Shown here piece after piece: positions 28,259 through 34,834 of a stretch of DNA of 64,000 nucleotides. The stretch is from an uncultured Christensenella sp. (GTDB taxonomy: Bacteria > Bacillota > Clostridia > Christensenellales > UBA1242). The notes beneath the pieces are model-generated. The model was not told where the DNA came from and ran no database searches. It saw only the letters and a list, made by a program, of their open reading frames with translations. The stretch covers positions 20,827-84,826 of the forward strand of contig CAJUBT010000005.1 of NCBI GenBank assembly GCA_910584815.1, in the 5' to 3' direction. The position numbers and the translations under genes were made by a program. How positions within the stretch are numbered: the stretch's first letter is position 1; every line of letters begins with the position of its first letter.

Positions 28259-28288
28259 TAAAATGTCCCCTTTTTTAGTTGTTTCTAT

Positions 28289-28669
28289 GCCTAGGACGTC
28301 CACCTTACCAAGTCAATAAGGTGGACGTCCTTAGGCAAATATGTTGTAGTAATAAACATATTGCAGTTAATATGTCCCCTACTCGCCTATTAGATGCCAT
28401 TAAAATGGCAGGCTCGCCACCGTTGCGACCTTCCCTAGCCTTGGTCGCTTTTAATTGGTTATTTAAAATATTTTGGACGCTGTCCAAACCTGCAAGGAAC
28501 TAGTCCCTTGACCCCTTTCACACTCGACCGTGTAGGCAATCCTTCCCCGAATTATGTCGGGGAAGGAAATTAATATTATATTCTACCCCATCTTGTCAAA
28601 GGGTGAACATAAAGCAACCATCAATGCTGGCTATTCTTGTTTATCATTCCCCTTTATCTTTGACAAGAT
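28289..28669. other. Phage intergenic region: probable origin and packaging hairpins
   Basis: This non-coding stretch is much richer in G+C than its surroundings and packed with inverted repeats. Stem 28289-28307/28317-28336 has 19 bp with one bulge. TGCCATT/AATGGCA lies at 28395-28410, GCGACC/GGTCGC at 28425-28448, TTTGGAC/GTCCAAA at 28472-28488, CAAGG/CCTTG at 28493-28510, and CCTTCCCCGA/TCGGGGAAGG at 28541-28566. ATCTTGTCAAAG (28590-28601) pairs with 28658-28669 across a 56-base loop. In Ff phages the intergenic region likewise carries several adjacent hairpins for packaging and for both strand origins. Which hairpin does what is unknown. Confidence 0.72.
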
Positions 28670-28709
28670 ATAGTTTTTTACGATATAATTAGCATAAGTA
28701 ATTATAAAA

Positions 28710-28725
28710 GGGACAAATTAAGAAA
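28710..28725 (+). repeat. 16-bp direct repeat, copy 1
   Basis: GGGACAAATTAAGAAA forms the ribosome-binding region of the DUF2726 gene and recurs exactly at 34644-34659, just outside the right prophage site. Confidence 0.6.
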
Positions 28726-29393
28726 TGAAAAATATTGAATATTATCAAAAAAAATTAAAAATTTATTCAATAGCAAGATGGTCATTAATAGGATTTGGTT
28801 TAGCATTATTCTTAATTGAATTTACACTTAGCCTTAATGGCATTGATTTATTTACAGTTTTAGGCTATATAGGAGTTATTATAGGAATAATTGCTATAAT
28901 AATCGGTTTTGCTTTTGGAAGAATAATAATAAAAACATTAGAACATATAGAAAAATTGAAAACAATAACAGAAGCCATAGAAGATAGTAAAGGAAACGAA
29001 ATAGATATAAATAAGTATGAAAGTAAAAAATTAATAACTGATAATGAAAATTTTTTTTATAACATAATAGAAAATAACTTTGGGAATAAATATAAAGTTC
29101 AAACACAAATTTATTTAGGGGCTATTGTAAATAAGAAAAAGAAGTTTCCTAGTGAATACCAAAACGAACTAAATAAAACAATAGACTTTGGCATTTTTGA
29201 TAAAGGAACATTATACCCTTTATTATTAATTGAAATAAATGATAAAACCCACTCGGAAACTAAAAGAATTGAAAGAGATAAGAAAGTCAAAAAGATTTGT
29301 GAGTTAGCAAATTTAAAACTAATTTCATTTCCAGCATACGAAAAAGATGAAAATTATATTATAGAAAAGATAGAAAGAGAACTAAAAATTTAG
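28725..29393 (+). CDS. Membrane-anchored DUF2726 domain protein
   Basis: In this 222-residue protein two hydrophobic segments (about 17-36 and 41-68) are followed by a short coiled region and a C-terminal DUF2726 domain (about 105-220). Domain hallmarks are TIDFGIFDK, LLLIEINDKTHSETKRIERDKKVK and LKLISFPAYE, matching the Asp...Glu-x-Asn/Asp...His...Arg-Asp pattern of this restriction-endonuclease-like family. It is the only prophage gene on the plus strand, and its end overlaps the pIII-like gene by four bases. GGGACAAATTAAGAA precedes the ATG. An accessory role such as superinfection exclusion or anti-phage defence is speculation. Confidence 0.7.
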   Translation: MKNIEYYQKKLKIYSIARWSLIGFGLALFLIEFTLSLNGIDLFTVLGYIGVIIGIIAIIIGFAFGRIIIKTLEHIEKLKTITEAIEDSKGNEIDINKYESKKLITDNENFFYNIIENNFGNKYKVQTQIYLGAIVNKKKKFPSEYQNELNKTIDFGIFDKGTLYPLLLIEINDKTHSETKRIERDKKVKKICELANLKLISFPAYEKDENYIIEKIERELKI

Positions 29394-31099
29394 TTCTTTT
29401 TCTTTTTTTCTTTGCTTGCTTTATAAATTTCATATGACTTTTCTCTTTCTGCTTTTTTAACTTCTGCCCTATATCTTCTACTATTATATGTAATATCATT
29501 GTAAACTTCTTTACCACTACCCCACAACACAGGCATAAAAGTTTGTAACAATTTAAAGAAGATAACAAAGGCTATACAAGCCCAAATAAAGCCACCTAGA
29601 TTAATTCCTAGAATAGATATATTTCCATTGCTAAAACCAAATATGTTAAATATAGCCCCAAAGAATTGGTTTAAATGAATGAGTTCTAAAATATCACTAA
29701 TTAAAGGGCAATAAAATACTAAGAATATTAAAGCATTTTGTACAGCTTCTAATATTGGAATATAGAATGGAGATAAAGAAAAACGCATATCTACATAAGT
29801 AGGTTTTTTAAAATCAAAATTATAAGAGCCATTACTTGTTACAAGTGGTTCGTTATAATAAGTAAAATTAAAATCAAAACCCATATTAAAGGTCTTTGAA
29901 TAATAATTTTGAAAATCAAAGAAGTTATAAGAAACTAAATTATCATCAAAAGATAAATAAAAATAAATATATTTATCAAATAAAATATTATTAATATTCT
30001 TATTCGATACATAAATAAATGTAGAGTTAGGCAAAGAACCATTATAAATTACATTATATTTATCACTTCCCTTTTGTAATTGATAAGTTACACCATTTAC
30101 ATTATTAAGCAAATTATCATAATCATAGTTATAAATAATTAATGTATTATTAGTCCTGTAAACAGGTCTTAAAACCGAAAAATAAAAATCTTTATATAAA
30201 AAATTATAGTTAAAAGAAATCTCATTTTTAGTATTTAATGGTACAGAAGTTGTAGAAGTAGATTGAAAATAGTCCGCTCCACCAAGATCAATATAGGAGT
30301 CATTTTTATAAAAACGAAAATTACTAAGTGCAGGGGCAAAAGAAGATAAACGAGCGGCAGTATAACCACTAGATAAATAAGGCATACCAACAGAGCCAAA
30401 AGCAAAATACTGGAATTGAAATAAGAAATTACTAAAATAAGGATTAGAACGAATAAATAAAAAATCTAATAAAAAATTATCATAAGTAAAATTAGTTTGA
30501 GAATTCATATCATTAAATACATGTAAATCATAATCTTTACTTGAAAAATTTTTACTAAATATTCTATCACTATTTTCTTCAACAAAAAATTTCATATCAG
30601 AATAGGTACCGCCAAACGATGCAGAAGAAAAAAATATTTCAAAAGTATTATTAAATTTTAAGGTTAAGTTTCTTTTATAATACTGAGTATTGCCCACAAA
30701 ACCGAATGAATTAGTAGTTGCTTGATAATTAATACCAGTAGTAGAAGTTAAACAGCGAATAGCAAAATTACAATCAATTTGTTTATCAGAAGAGAAAGGA
30801 ACATTATAATAAAAATAATTTCCTTCGTGAAACCAAGTCCCAGTGTTATGATGCAAAAAAGTAAAAATAAAAGAAGAGGAAGACAAAGTAAAAACTGATT
30901 TAAAAACTAATGCACCATTTATAGTTAATGTTTCTATATCTTGTATAGCATAATTACCTAAATTAGAAGTGTCAGTATAAACTTCACTATCAGTATAATT
31001 ATAAGTTTTACCACTATCAGCATTAGCAGCTATTGGAATAAAAAGACAAGAAAAAACGAGAACTAAACTTGTTAAAATTAAAAATATTTTTTTACGCAT
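29390..31099 (-). CDS. Large exported membrane-anchored protein, pIII-like adsorption candidate
   Basis: The start is the ATG at 31099, preceded by GGGGG five bases away; an in-frame codon at 31111 is less likely. The 569-residue protein has a clear signal peptide (MRKKIFLILTSL..., cleavage near AANA about residue 28). An ectodomain of about 420 residues is rich in Phe, Tyr, Asn and Ser. Hydrophobic segments lie near 450-475 and 495-525, followed by a basic, charged tail. Position at the end of the structural operon, size, signal peptide and C-terminal anchor fit the inovirus tip adsorption protein. No homology is visible by eye, so the role is inferred. It converges on the DUF2726 gene. Confidence 0.65.
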   Translation of the reverse strand: MRKKIFLILTSLVLVFSCLFIPIAANADSGKTYNYTDSEVYTDTSNLGNYAIQDIETLTINGALVFKSVFTLSSSSFIFTFLHHNTGTWFHEGNYFYYNVPFSSDKQIDCNFAIRCLTSTTGINYQATTNSFGFVGNTQYYKRNLTLKFNNTFEIFFSSASFGGTYSDMKFFVEENSDRIFSKNFSSKDYDLHVFNDMNSQTNFTYDNFLLDFLFIRSNPYFSNFLFQFQYFAFGSVGMPYLSSGYTAARLSSFAPALSNFRFYKNDSYIDLGGADYFQSTSTTSVPLNTKNEISFNYNFLYKDFYFSVLRPVYRTNNTLIIYNYDYDNLLNNVNGVTYQLQKGSDKYNVIYNGSLPNSTFIYVSNKNINNILFDKYIYFYLSFDDNLVSYNFFDFQNYYSKTFNMGFDFNFTYYNEPLVTSNGSYNFDFKKPTYVDMRFSLSPFYIPILEAVQNALIFLVFYCPLISDILELIHLNQFFGAIFNIFGFSNGNISILGINLGGFIWACIAFVIFFKLLQTFMPVLWGSGKEVYNDITYNSRRYRAEVKKAEREKSYEIYKASKEKKKKN

Positions 31100-31436
31100 T
31101 TTTACCCCCAAAAATTAAAGAGATTATAAACACTATTATTGTGGAGCCAAACAAAACTCTAAAAAAGGTTAAAGCCCACGAAATAGAGCCTATTTGAATA
31201 GAACTATCTAAAATGGAATTCGTATAGTTTATAGAAGAATTTAAAAAAATTAAATCAAAAGCCCAAGATAAAAATGACCAAATAGAAGAAAGGACAAGAC
31301 CTATTCCATATTTATCAGTTATTAAAGATAAAGTTCCGCCCATACTATCAAAGGCTATTGTTAAATAAGAGCCAAAGAAAGATAGAATTAAAGAACATAC
31401 AACAAATAAAATGCCAAATTTAAGAACAGATTGCAT
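31092..31436 (-). CDS. Small multi-span membrane protein, pVI-like candidate
   Basis: The 114-residue protein has about three hydrophobic segments (5-27, 45-65, 85-110). Its ATG overlaps the stop of the preceding gene (TAATG) and a GGGGGTGGGG ribosome site lies upstream. Its end overlaps the start of the pIII-like gene by eight bases. In Ff phages pVI is a similar-sized, three-span protein encoded next to pIII, so a minor tip protein is the best guess. Sequence similarity is not evident. Confidence 0.6.
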   Translation of the reverse strand: MQSVLKFGILFVVCSLILSFFGSYLTIAFDSMGGTLSLITDKYGIGLVLSSIWSFLSWAFDLIFLNSSINYTNSILDSSIQIGSISWALTFFRVLFGSTIIVFIISLIFGGKNA

Positions 31437-31657
31437 TATTCCCCACCCCCAAAATGTTGCTTAATAGCATTTAAAATAAAACCAAAAATAATACTAAAAA
31501 TAATCAGTGCTAAACAAATATGCCCTACTGATATTATGTAGGTAGAGCCATCCCAAAACAAATTCATCTGGAATAATGAATTTATCGAAACACTGATAAC
31601 ACTAAGAATTAACATAAAGAAATCTTTACAAATTCCTATAAAAGTTGAAATTAACAT
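31436..31657 (-). CDS. Small two-span phage membrane protein
   Basis: The 73-residue protein has two hydrophobic segments (about 7-28 and 40-62) and a short basic tail. It is translationally coupled to the next gene through a shared TAATG. AAGGTGG lies before its ATG. It is the first gene after the terminator that follows the coat gene, and is probably a minor structural protein. No family recognised. Confidence 0.55.
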   Translation of the reverse strand: MLISTFIGICKDFFMLILSVISVSINSLFQMNLFWDGSTYIISVGHICLALIIFSIIFGFILNAIKQHFGGGE

Positions 31658-31710
31658 ATAACCACCTTTTGAGAATTGAACTCAAAATTAAACTTTCTTA
31701 GTAGGCGATA

Positions 31711-31741
31711 AAAAGAAAAAGGTATAATACCCTTTTCTTTT
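31711..31741 (-). terminator. Terminator immediately after the major-coat gene
   Basis: AAAAGAAAAAGGTAT (31711-31725) pairs with ATACCCTTTTCTTTT (31727-31741), and on the minus strand the stem ends in a T-rich tract. It lies six bases after the coat gene stop. Ff phages also have a terminator directly behind gene VIII. Confidence 0.72.
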
Positions 31742-31747
31742 ATTAAA

Positions 31748-31987
31748 TTACATAGATTTACGAACTCTACCACTAAAAATATGGTAAACCTTAGTTACAC
31801 AAGCGATAACAAGAGAAATACCAGCAAGGGCTAAAAGACCGCTAGCAAGTCCAGTTAAAGCCATATTTTCACCAGTTCCAGTAATGAATAGTCCGTCAAA
31901 GGCAGAAACTAATGCTGTTGGTAACTGAGTTGCAAAACCACTAATTGCAGAGCCAATAGCATTTACTATTAAAGTTACGATATTCAT
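31748..31987 (-). CDS. Major coat protein candidate
   Basis: The 79-residue protein has an amphipathic N-terminal half (SAISGFATQLPTALVSAF), one strong membrane segment (about 43-68, ALTGLASGLLALAGISLVIA) and a short basic C-terminus (GRVRKSM). This is the plan of inovirus major coat proteins: an outer amphipathic part, a membrane helix and a positive end facing the DNA. No cleaved signal peptide is obvious. A strong AAAAGGGG ribosome site, a 127-base leader with two small hairpins and a dedicated terminator suggest high, separate expression. Confidence 0.72.
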   Translation of the reverse strand: MNIVTLIVNAIGSAISGFATQLPTALVSAFDGLFITGTGENMALTGLASGLLALAGISLVIACVTKVYHIFSGRVRKSM

Positions 31988-32114
31988 ATAACAAAACCCC
32001 TTTTATAAATTTGAAAGTTTAAAGAGTTTCCATAACTCTATATTTACAAAGACTAAACAAGTCTTGAAATACCAAATTCAAATTATGTTAAGTAGGTTTT
32101 TAACATATAAATAT

Positions 32115-32378
32115 TTATTGTTTTGACTGCGATTTTTTTAATAAAGCATTTTGAACTTCTAAGTCAATTTTCTTTTGATATCTAAAAGACAAAGTTTTTT
32201 CGCGCAGAACTTTCTTTTTTTCTTTACCAGTAATAATATTTTTTTTAATCATTTCTTGCTTTTCTTCTGCTGTTGGTAATTGTTTCTTTAATTCTTTACG
32301 AATTAAAAAAAACAACACTATACAACCAATAAAAGCAAATAAACCAAAGTATTGAAAAAATGCACTAAGAAAAACCAT
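32115..32378 (-). CDS. Small phage membrane protein with basic coiled tail
   Basis: I place the start at the ATG at 32378, eight bases after AAGGAGAAGG and two bases after the preceding stop; an in-frame ATG at 32402 is possible. The 87-residue protein has one hydrophobic segment (about 5-27) and a long Lys/Glu-rich helical cytoplasmic tail. No family recognised. Ff pI-pXI uses an accessory inner-membrane partner for assembly, and a similar helper role is only a possibility. Confidence 0.5.
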   Translation of the reverse strand: MVFLSAFFQYFGLFAFIGCIVLFFLIRKELKKQLPTAEEKQEMIKKNIITGKEKKKVLREKTLSFRYQKKIDLEVQNALLKKSQSKQ

Positions 32379-32379
32379 T

Positions 32380-32634
32380 TTAAACACCTTCTCCTTTATC
32401 ATTTAATAAAATTCCACAAGAAACTAAACTATCAATTATTGCAGGACTTTCACTAACAAAATTTACTGCTTGATAATAATTCGCATTAAGATAAGCCGAA
32501 GCCTCAATTAAAGATTTAAAATTTTTTATAATAATACCACTTGACAACTCAACAAGAGATATTAAACCACCAGTTCGCACTAAAAAATAACATTTAGTAG
32601 AAGCGTGAATATAAAAACATAATATTTTAAACAT
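32380..32634 (-). CDS. Small phage protein of unknown function
   Basis: The 84-residue protein has no strong membrane segment. Its middle, SSGIIIKNFKSLIEASAYLN, resembles a short mixed alpha/beta domain. AAAAGGAAT precedes the ATG. It lies between the Zot ATPase and a small membrane protein in the minus-strand operon. I do not recognise it. Confidence 0.45.
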   Translation of the reverse strand: MFKILCFYIHASTKCYFLVRTGGLISLVELSSGIIIKNFKSLIEASAYLNANYYQAVNFVSESPAIIDSLVSCGILLNDKGEGV

Positions 32635-32649
32635 AAGATATGATTCCTT

Positions 32650-33651
32650 TTAAGTTTTTAAAAAAGTGTCTTTTATATCTTCTTTCATTTCATTTAATGA
32701 AAAGTTATCTTCCATTATCTTTTTATCTTTTCTAGCGGAAGTACCCCATACATAAGGTTTTTTATCTTCTTTTGCAGGGTTAAATTCTTTAAATACATAT
32801 GTGTTAATGCCACCAAAGAACTTATAAATACTACCAACTAATTTTTTATGATTTTTATCTTCAATAGTAATGTTATAATGGTCAGCATACTCACCTAACT
32901 TAACGAACTCCATAAATTCAATAGACACATTAGTAAAAGGGTTATTTATCTTCTGCCCTTTTTCTCTTTTTCTATTAACGAAAAATAAAATAAATTTTGC
33001 TATTAAATATAAAATAATTGAACTAGGCTTTTTATCTACGCCTTTACATTGAATAACATAATATGTATTTCTATAAAGAGAAACATTCATATTGCCTTGT
33101 GCTTGATCAACATAAATTAAATGGGCCTTATCTCCATACCATTGGCGAAAAAATTTGTTTAAAAAATCAATTCTTTTACGAGTAACACTATCTTTCTTGT
33201 CATAATGATAAGCATCAGCTTGAGCCCCTGCTTCATCTACAAGAACGCCGGCATCTTCTTCTAATTTCAATTTTAGAAGTAAATGTTTATTTGTAAATGC
33301 CTTATAACCATCATTTTTAGTATTATAATAACGCTTACTTGCTGGGGTAAATGTTATGAGTAAAAAATTTGCTAAGGTTGATTTGCCGGAGCCAATGCCA
33401 CCAAGAACAGCCAGAGAATTATTTTCTTTATAAGTTGCAAATAAATCTTTTTTAGTACCAAAATTTTTAAATACATTTTTATACCAAGTATAAACATTAA
33501 AAGCAGTTACACCGACCAATGACACAAGTAAAAAAGTATTTTTAACATAAGATAGAAGTAAAAAACCAAAAATTAAATTTATTACACCATACCAAGTATT
33601 ATAAAAATTAACTATAAACTTTAAGAATTTAACTATTCTTTTTTTCATCAA
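32650..33651 (-). CDS. Zot/pI-type phage assembly ATPase
   Basis: This is the inner-membrane morphogenesis ATPase that drives filament extrusion. In the 333-residue protein, membrane segments lie at about 22-55. The P-loop LGGIGSGKST is at about 83-92 and Walker B GVLVDEAG at about 135-142, with the family-typical sequence FFRQWYGDKAHLIYVDQAQGN after it, where a Gln motif senses the nucleotide. The membrane segments come first, whereas classical Zot/pI has the ATPase first and its membrane span later. Its start overlaps the end of the preceding gene. Presence of this gene is the main diagnostic for an inovirus. Confidence 0.85.
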   Translation of the reverse strand: MMKKRIVKFLKFIVNFYNTWYGVINLIFGFLLLSYVKNTFLLVSLVGVTAFNVYTWYKNVFKNFGTKKDLFATYKENNSLAVLGGIGSGKSTLANFLLITFTPASKRYYNTKNDGYKAFTNKHLLLKLKLEEDAGVLVDEAGAQADAYHYDKKDSVTRKRIDFLNKFFRQWYGDKAHLIYVDQAQGNMNVSLYRNTYYVIQCKGVDKKPSSIILYLIAKFILFFVNRKREKGQKINNPFTNVSIEFMEFVKLGEYADHYNITIEDKNHKKLVGSIYKFFGGINTYVFKEFNPAKEDKKPYVWGTSARKDKKIMEDNFSLNEMKEDIKDTFLKT

Positions 33652-33868
33652 CTTCTACTTCCTTCCATAAAGAATTTTTAAAAATAAGGTTTACAAATAA
33701 TTTTAAAACATAAATAAATGGTTTTAAAAATAAATGCCAAAATACCCATATTTGTAAAGCGAAGAAGAAACATAAAAAGATAAAAGTTAAAAATGAATTA
33801 TAACCATAAAATTGATATATTGGTAAATATATTGTTTCTAAAAGTGCTAACCAAAATTGACTAATCAC
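33629..33868 (-). CDS. Small phage membrane protein
   Basis: The GTG at 33868 (reading ISQFWLALLETIYLPIYQF) follows a GGGGG ribosome site by about 8 bases; TTG at 33883 and GTG at 33877 are alternatives. It has about 79 residues, with hydrophobic segments at about 25-48 and 52-70 and a charged end (KEVEVDEKKNS). It overlaps both neighbours, so its translation is coupled to the Zot ATPase. No family recognised; minor coat or assembly protein suspected. Confidence 0.5.
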   Translation of the reverse strand: MISQFWLALLETIYLPIYQFYGYNSFLTFIFLCFFFALQIWVFWHLFLKPFIYVLKLFVNLIFKNSLWKEVEVDEKKNS

Positions 33869-34073
33869 GGCGAACACCCCCAAGCGAGATTAAAAAAATA
33901 ATGGAATTAAAACAAAGATATAAAAAGTAAAATATAACTACTAATTGAAAGCAATTAGTAAAAGAACCATACATTGTTACTAGTTCTGTAGGTAAAGAAC
34001 CAGTATAACCAGTAAAATCGATTAGAAGTAATGAAGATATATAATTAAAAAATACATTTAAAAAATCTAACAT
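33861..34073 (-). CDS. Small phage membrane protein
   Basis: The 70-residue protein has two hydrophobic segments (about 5-20 and 40-65) and the basic end GGVRRD. Its ATG overlaps the stop of the upstream 46-residue gene (TAATG). It is probably a minor virion or assembly protein, as pVII and pIX are in Ff, but it is not recognisable by sequence. Confidence 0.5.
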   Translation of the reverse strand: MLDFLNVFFNYISSLLLIDFTGYTGSLPTELVTMYGSFTNCFQLVVIFYFLYLCFNSIIFLISLGGVRRD

Positions 34074-34213
34074 TATTTTTTAGTCCTTTTATGCATTAAA
34101 AATTTATTCCAAATCTTCCAAAAGACTTTACTTAGCATATATGAAATGGCTATTACATAAAACCAAGTTTGTATATCATTATTAAAAACTTGATTAAATA
34201 AATCTATAATCAT
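34073..34213 (-). CDS. 46-residue phage membrane peptide
   Basis: A short frame starting MIIDLFNQVFNNDIQTWFYV. One membrane segment (about 15-30) is followed by a basic tail ending MHKRTKK. Its ATG overlaps the end of the upstream gene (ATGA) and its stop overlaps the next start (TAATG), so it is tightly coupled on both sides, which argues that it is real. Size and layout resemble pVII and pIX minor coat proteins. The role is inference. Confidence 0.5.
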   Translation of the reverse strand: MIIDLFNQVFNNDIQTWFYVIAISYMLSKVFWKIWNKFLMHKRTKK

Positions 34214-34479
34214 TTTATAGGTTCAACCGATACAAACTTTTTAAAATCACTCATAGCAGAAATTTCAAAACATACCTTACAAGGTTTTAATAATGCTAAA
34301 CCCTTAATATCTAAATTTTCATCACTAAAATATGTTTTAAAATTTACAACTTGCCTATTGTTATCAACTTCCAAGAAGTTATACATATAACTTTTTACAC
34401 CTGTTTTATTTCCAGTTGTTTTATCCTTTTTCTCGTATTCTGTTTTTCCACCGAATAATAATTCACAATAAACTTTCAT
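34210..34479 (-). CDS. Probable phage ssDNA-binding protein (pV-like)
   Basis: The 89-residue protein has no membrane segment. It is rich in alternating beta-type sequence (VKSYMYNFLEVDNNRQVV, KPCKVCFEISAM), as expected for a small OB-fold protein. It is the first gene of the minus-strand structural operon and has an AAGGAG ribosome site. pV-like proteins coat newly made single strands and hold them for packaging, and are encoded early in inovirus operons. The family call rests on size, fold impression and position. Confidence 0.55.
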   Translation of the reverse strand: MKVYCELLFGGKTEYEKKDKTTGNKTGVKSYMYNFLEVDNNRQVVNFKTYFSDENLDIKGLALLKPCKVCFEISAMSDFKKFVSVEPIK

Positions 34480-34514
34480 TTTAAATTTTCTCCTTAATTA
34501 ATTTAATAAAAAAA

Positions 34515-34547
34515 ATAGATTGATAATAATTTAATTTATCAATCTAT
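34515..34547 (-). terminator. Terminator-like hairpin upstream of the phage structural operon
   Basis: ATAGATTGATAA (34515-34526) pairs with TTATCAATCTAT (34536-34547), followed on the minus strand by a T-rich run. In the integrated state it stands in front of the operon; in an excised circle it would lie downstream of rep and could end that transcript. Confidence 0.6.
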
Positions 34548-34579
34548 GCAATAATGAAACTAATAATATAATTTAAACT

Positions 34580-34607
34580 AGTTCGCAAAACTATCTTTTT
34601 GCTAAGT
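34580..34607. repeat. Right dif-like site
   Basis: Arms AGTTCGCAAAA (34580-34590) and TTTTGCTAAGT (34597-34607) flank the 6-bp centre CTATCT. By eye the arms match E. coli dif halves GGTGCGCATAA and TTATGTTAAAT at 8 of 11 positions each. It shares the arm core TTCGCAAAA and centre-adjacent C with the left site. Probably an attachment site for Xer recombination. Confidence 0.58.
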
Positions 34608-34643
34608 TTTTGGAATATTATATTTTTATCTTAATTAAAAACT

Positions 34644-34659
34644 GGGACAAATTAAGAAA
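34644..34659 (+). repeat. 16-bp direct repeat, copy 2
   Basis: An exact copy of GGGACAAATTAAGAAA found before the DUF2726 gene, but here no open frame follows. It lies between the right dif-like site and a third inverted repeat. Confidence 0.6.
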
Positions 34660-34687
34660 AGTATTTATAATATTACCTACACCAAAA

Positions 34688-34718
34688 AATTCGCAAAAGT
34701 AACTCCGTTTTGCGAATA
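34688..34718. repeat. Third dif-like inverted repeat
   Basis: AATTCGCAAAA (34688-34698) and TTTTGCGAATA (34708-34718) flank a 9-bp centre. The right part, from 34707, is identical to the left prophage site over 17 bp (GTTTTGCGAATAGTTTA). Centre length differs from the usual 6 bp, so it may be a decayed attachment site. Confidence 0.5.
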
Positions 34719-34834
34719 GTTTAAATAGTAAAAAAACTCCTAAAAATAATGTTTTTTATACAAATGATGTAAAAAATTATTATAGGTGAATTGCAATTTT
34801 TTAAAGTTCGCTCCCCTACATACAATTTTAAATG

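Larger units (their letters stand above)
27461..34607. mobile_element. Inovirus-like (filamentous phage) prophage, about 7.1 kb
   Basis: The element is bounded by two related 11-6-11 sites (27464-27491, 34580-34607). It contains an HUH Rep, a hairpin-rich intergenic region, a large exported pIII-like protein, several one- or two-span small membrane proteins, a major-coat candidate, a Zot/pI ATPase and a small pV-like protein. All structural genes lie on the minus strand and most overlap. Size and content match integrated inoviruses. No integrase or transposase gene is inside, which fits use of host Xer recombinases. No secretin (pIV) was found, as expected for a single-membrane host. Complete frames throughout suggest it is intact. 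The exact ends are inferred. Confidence 0.85.

Noticed and set aside
28279..28503. Overlapping 60- and 74-residue frames on both strands of the phage intergenic region
   Set aside because: They lie entirely within the hairpin-rich region, have no ribosome sites, show no protein-like pattern, and are better explained by the higher G+C giving fewer stops.
27461..34607. Plasmid or conjugative element instead of a phage
   Set aside because: There is no relaxase, coupling protein, type IV secretion or partition gene; the Zot-like ATPase and many tiny membrane proteins fit an inovirus better.
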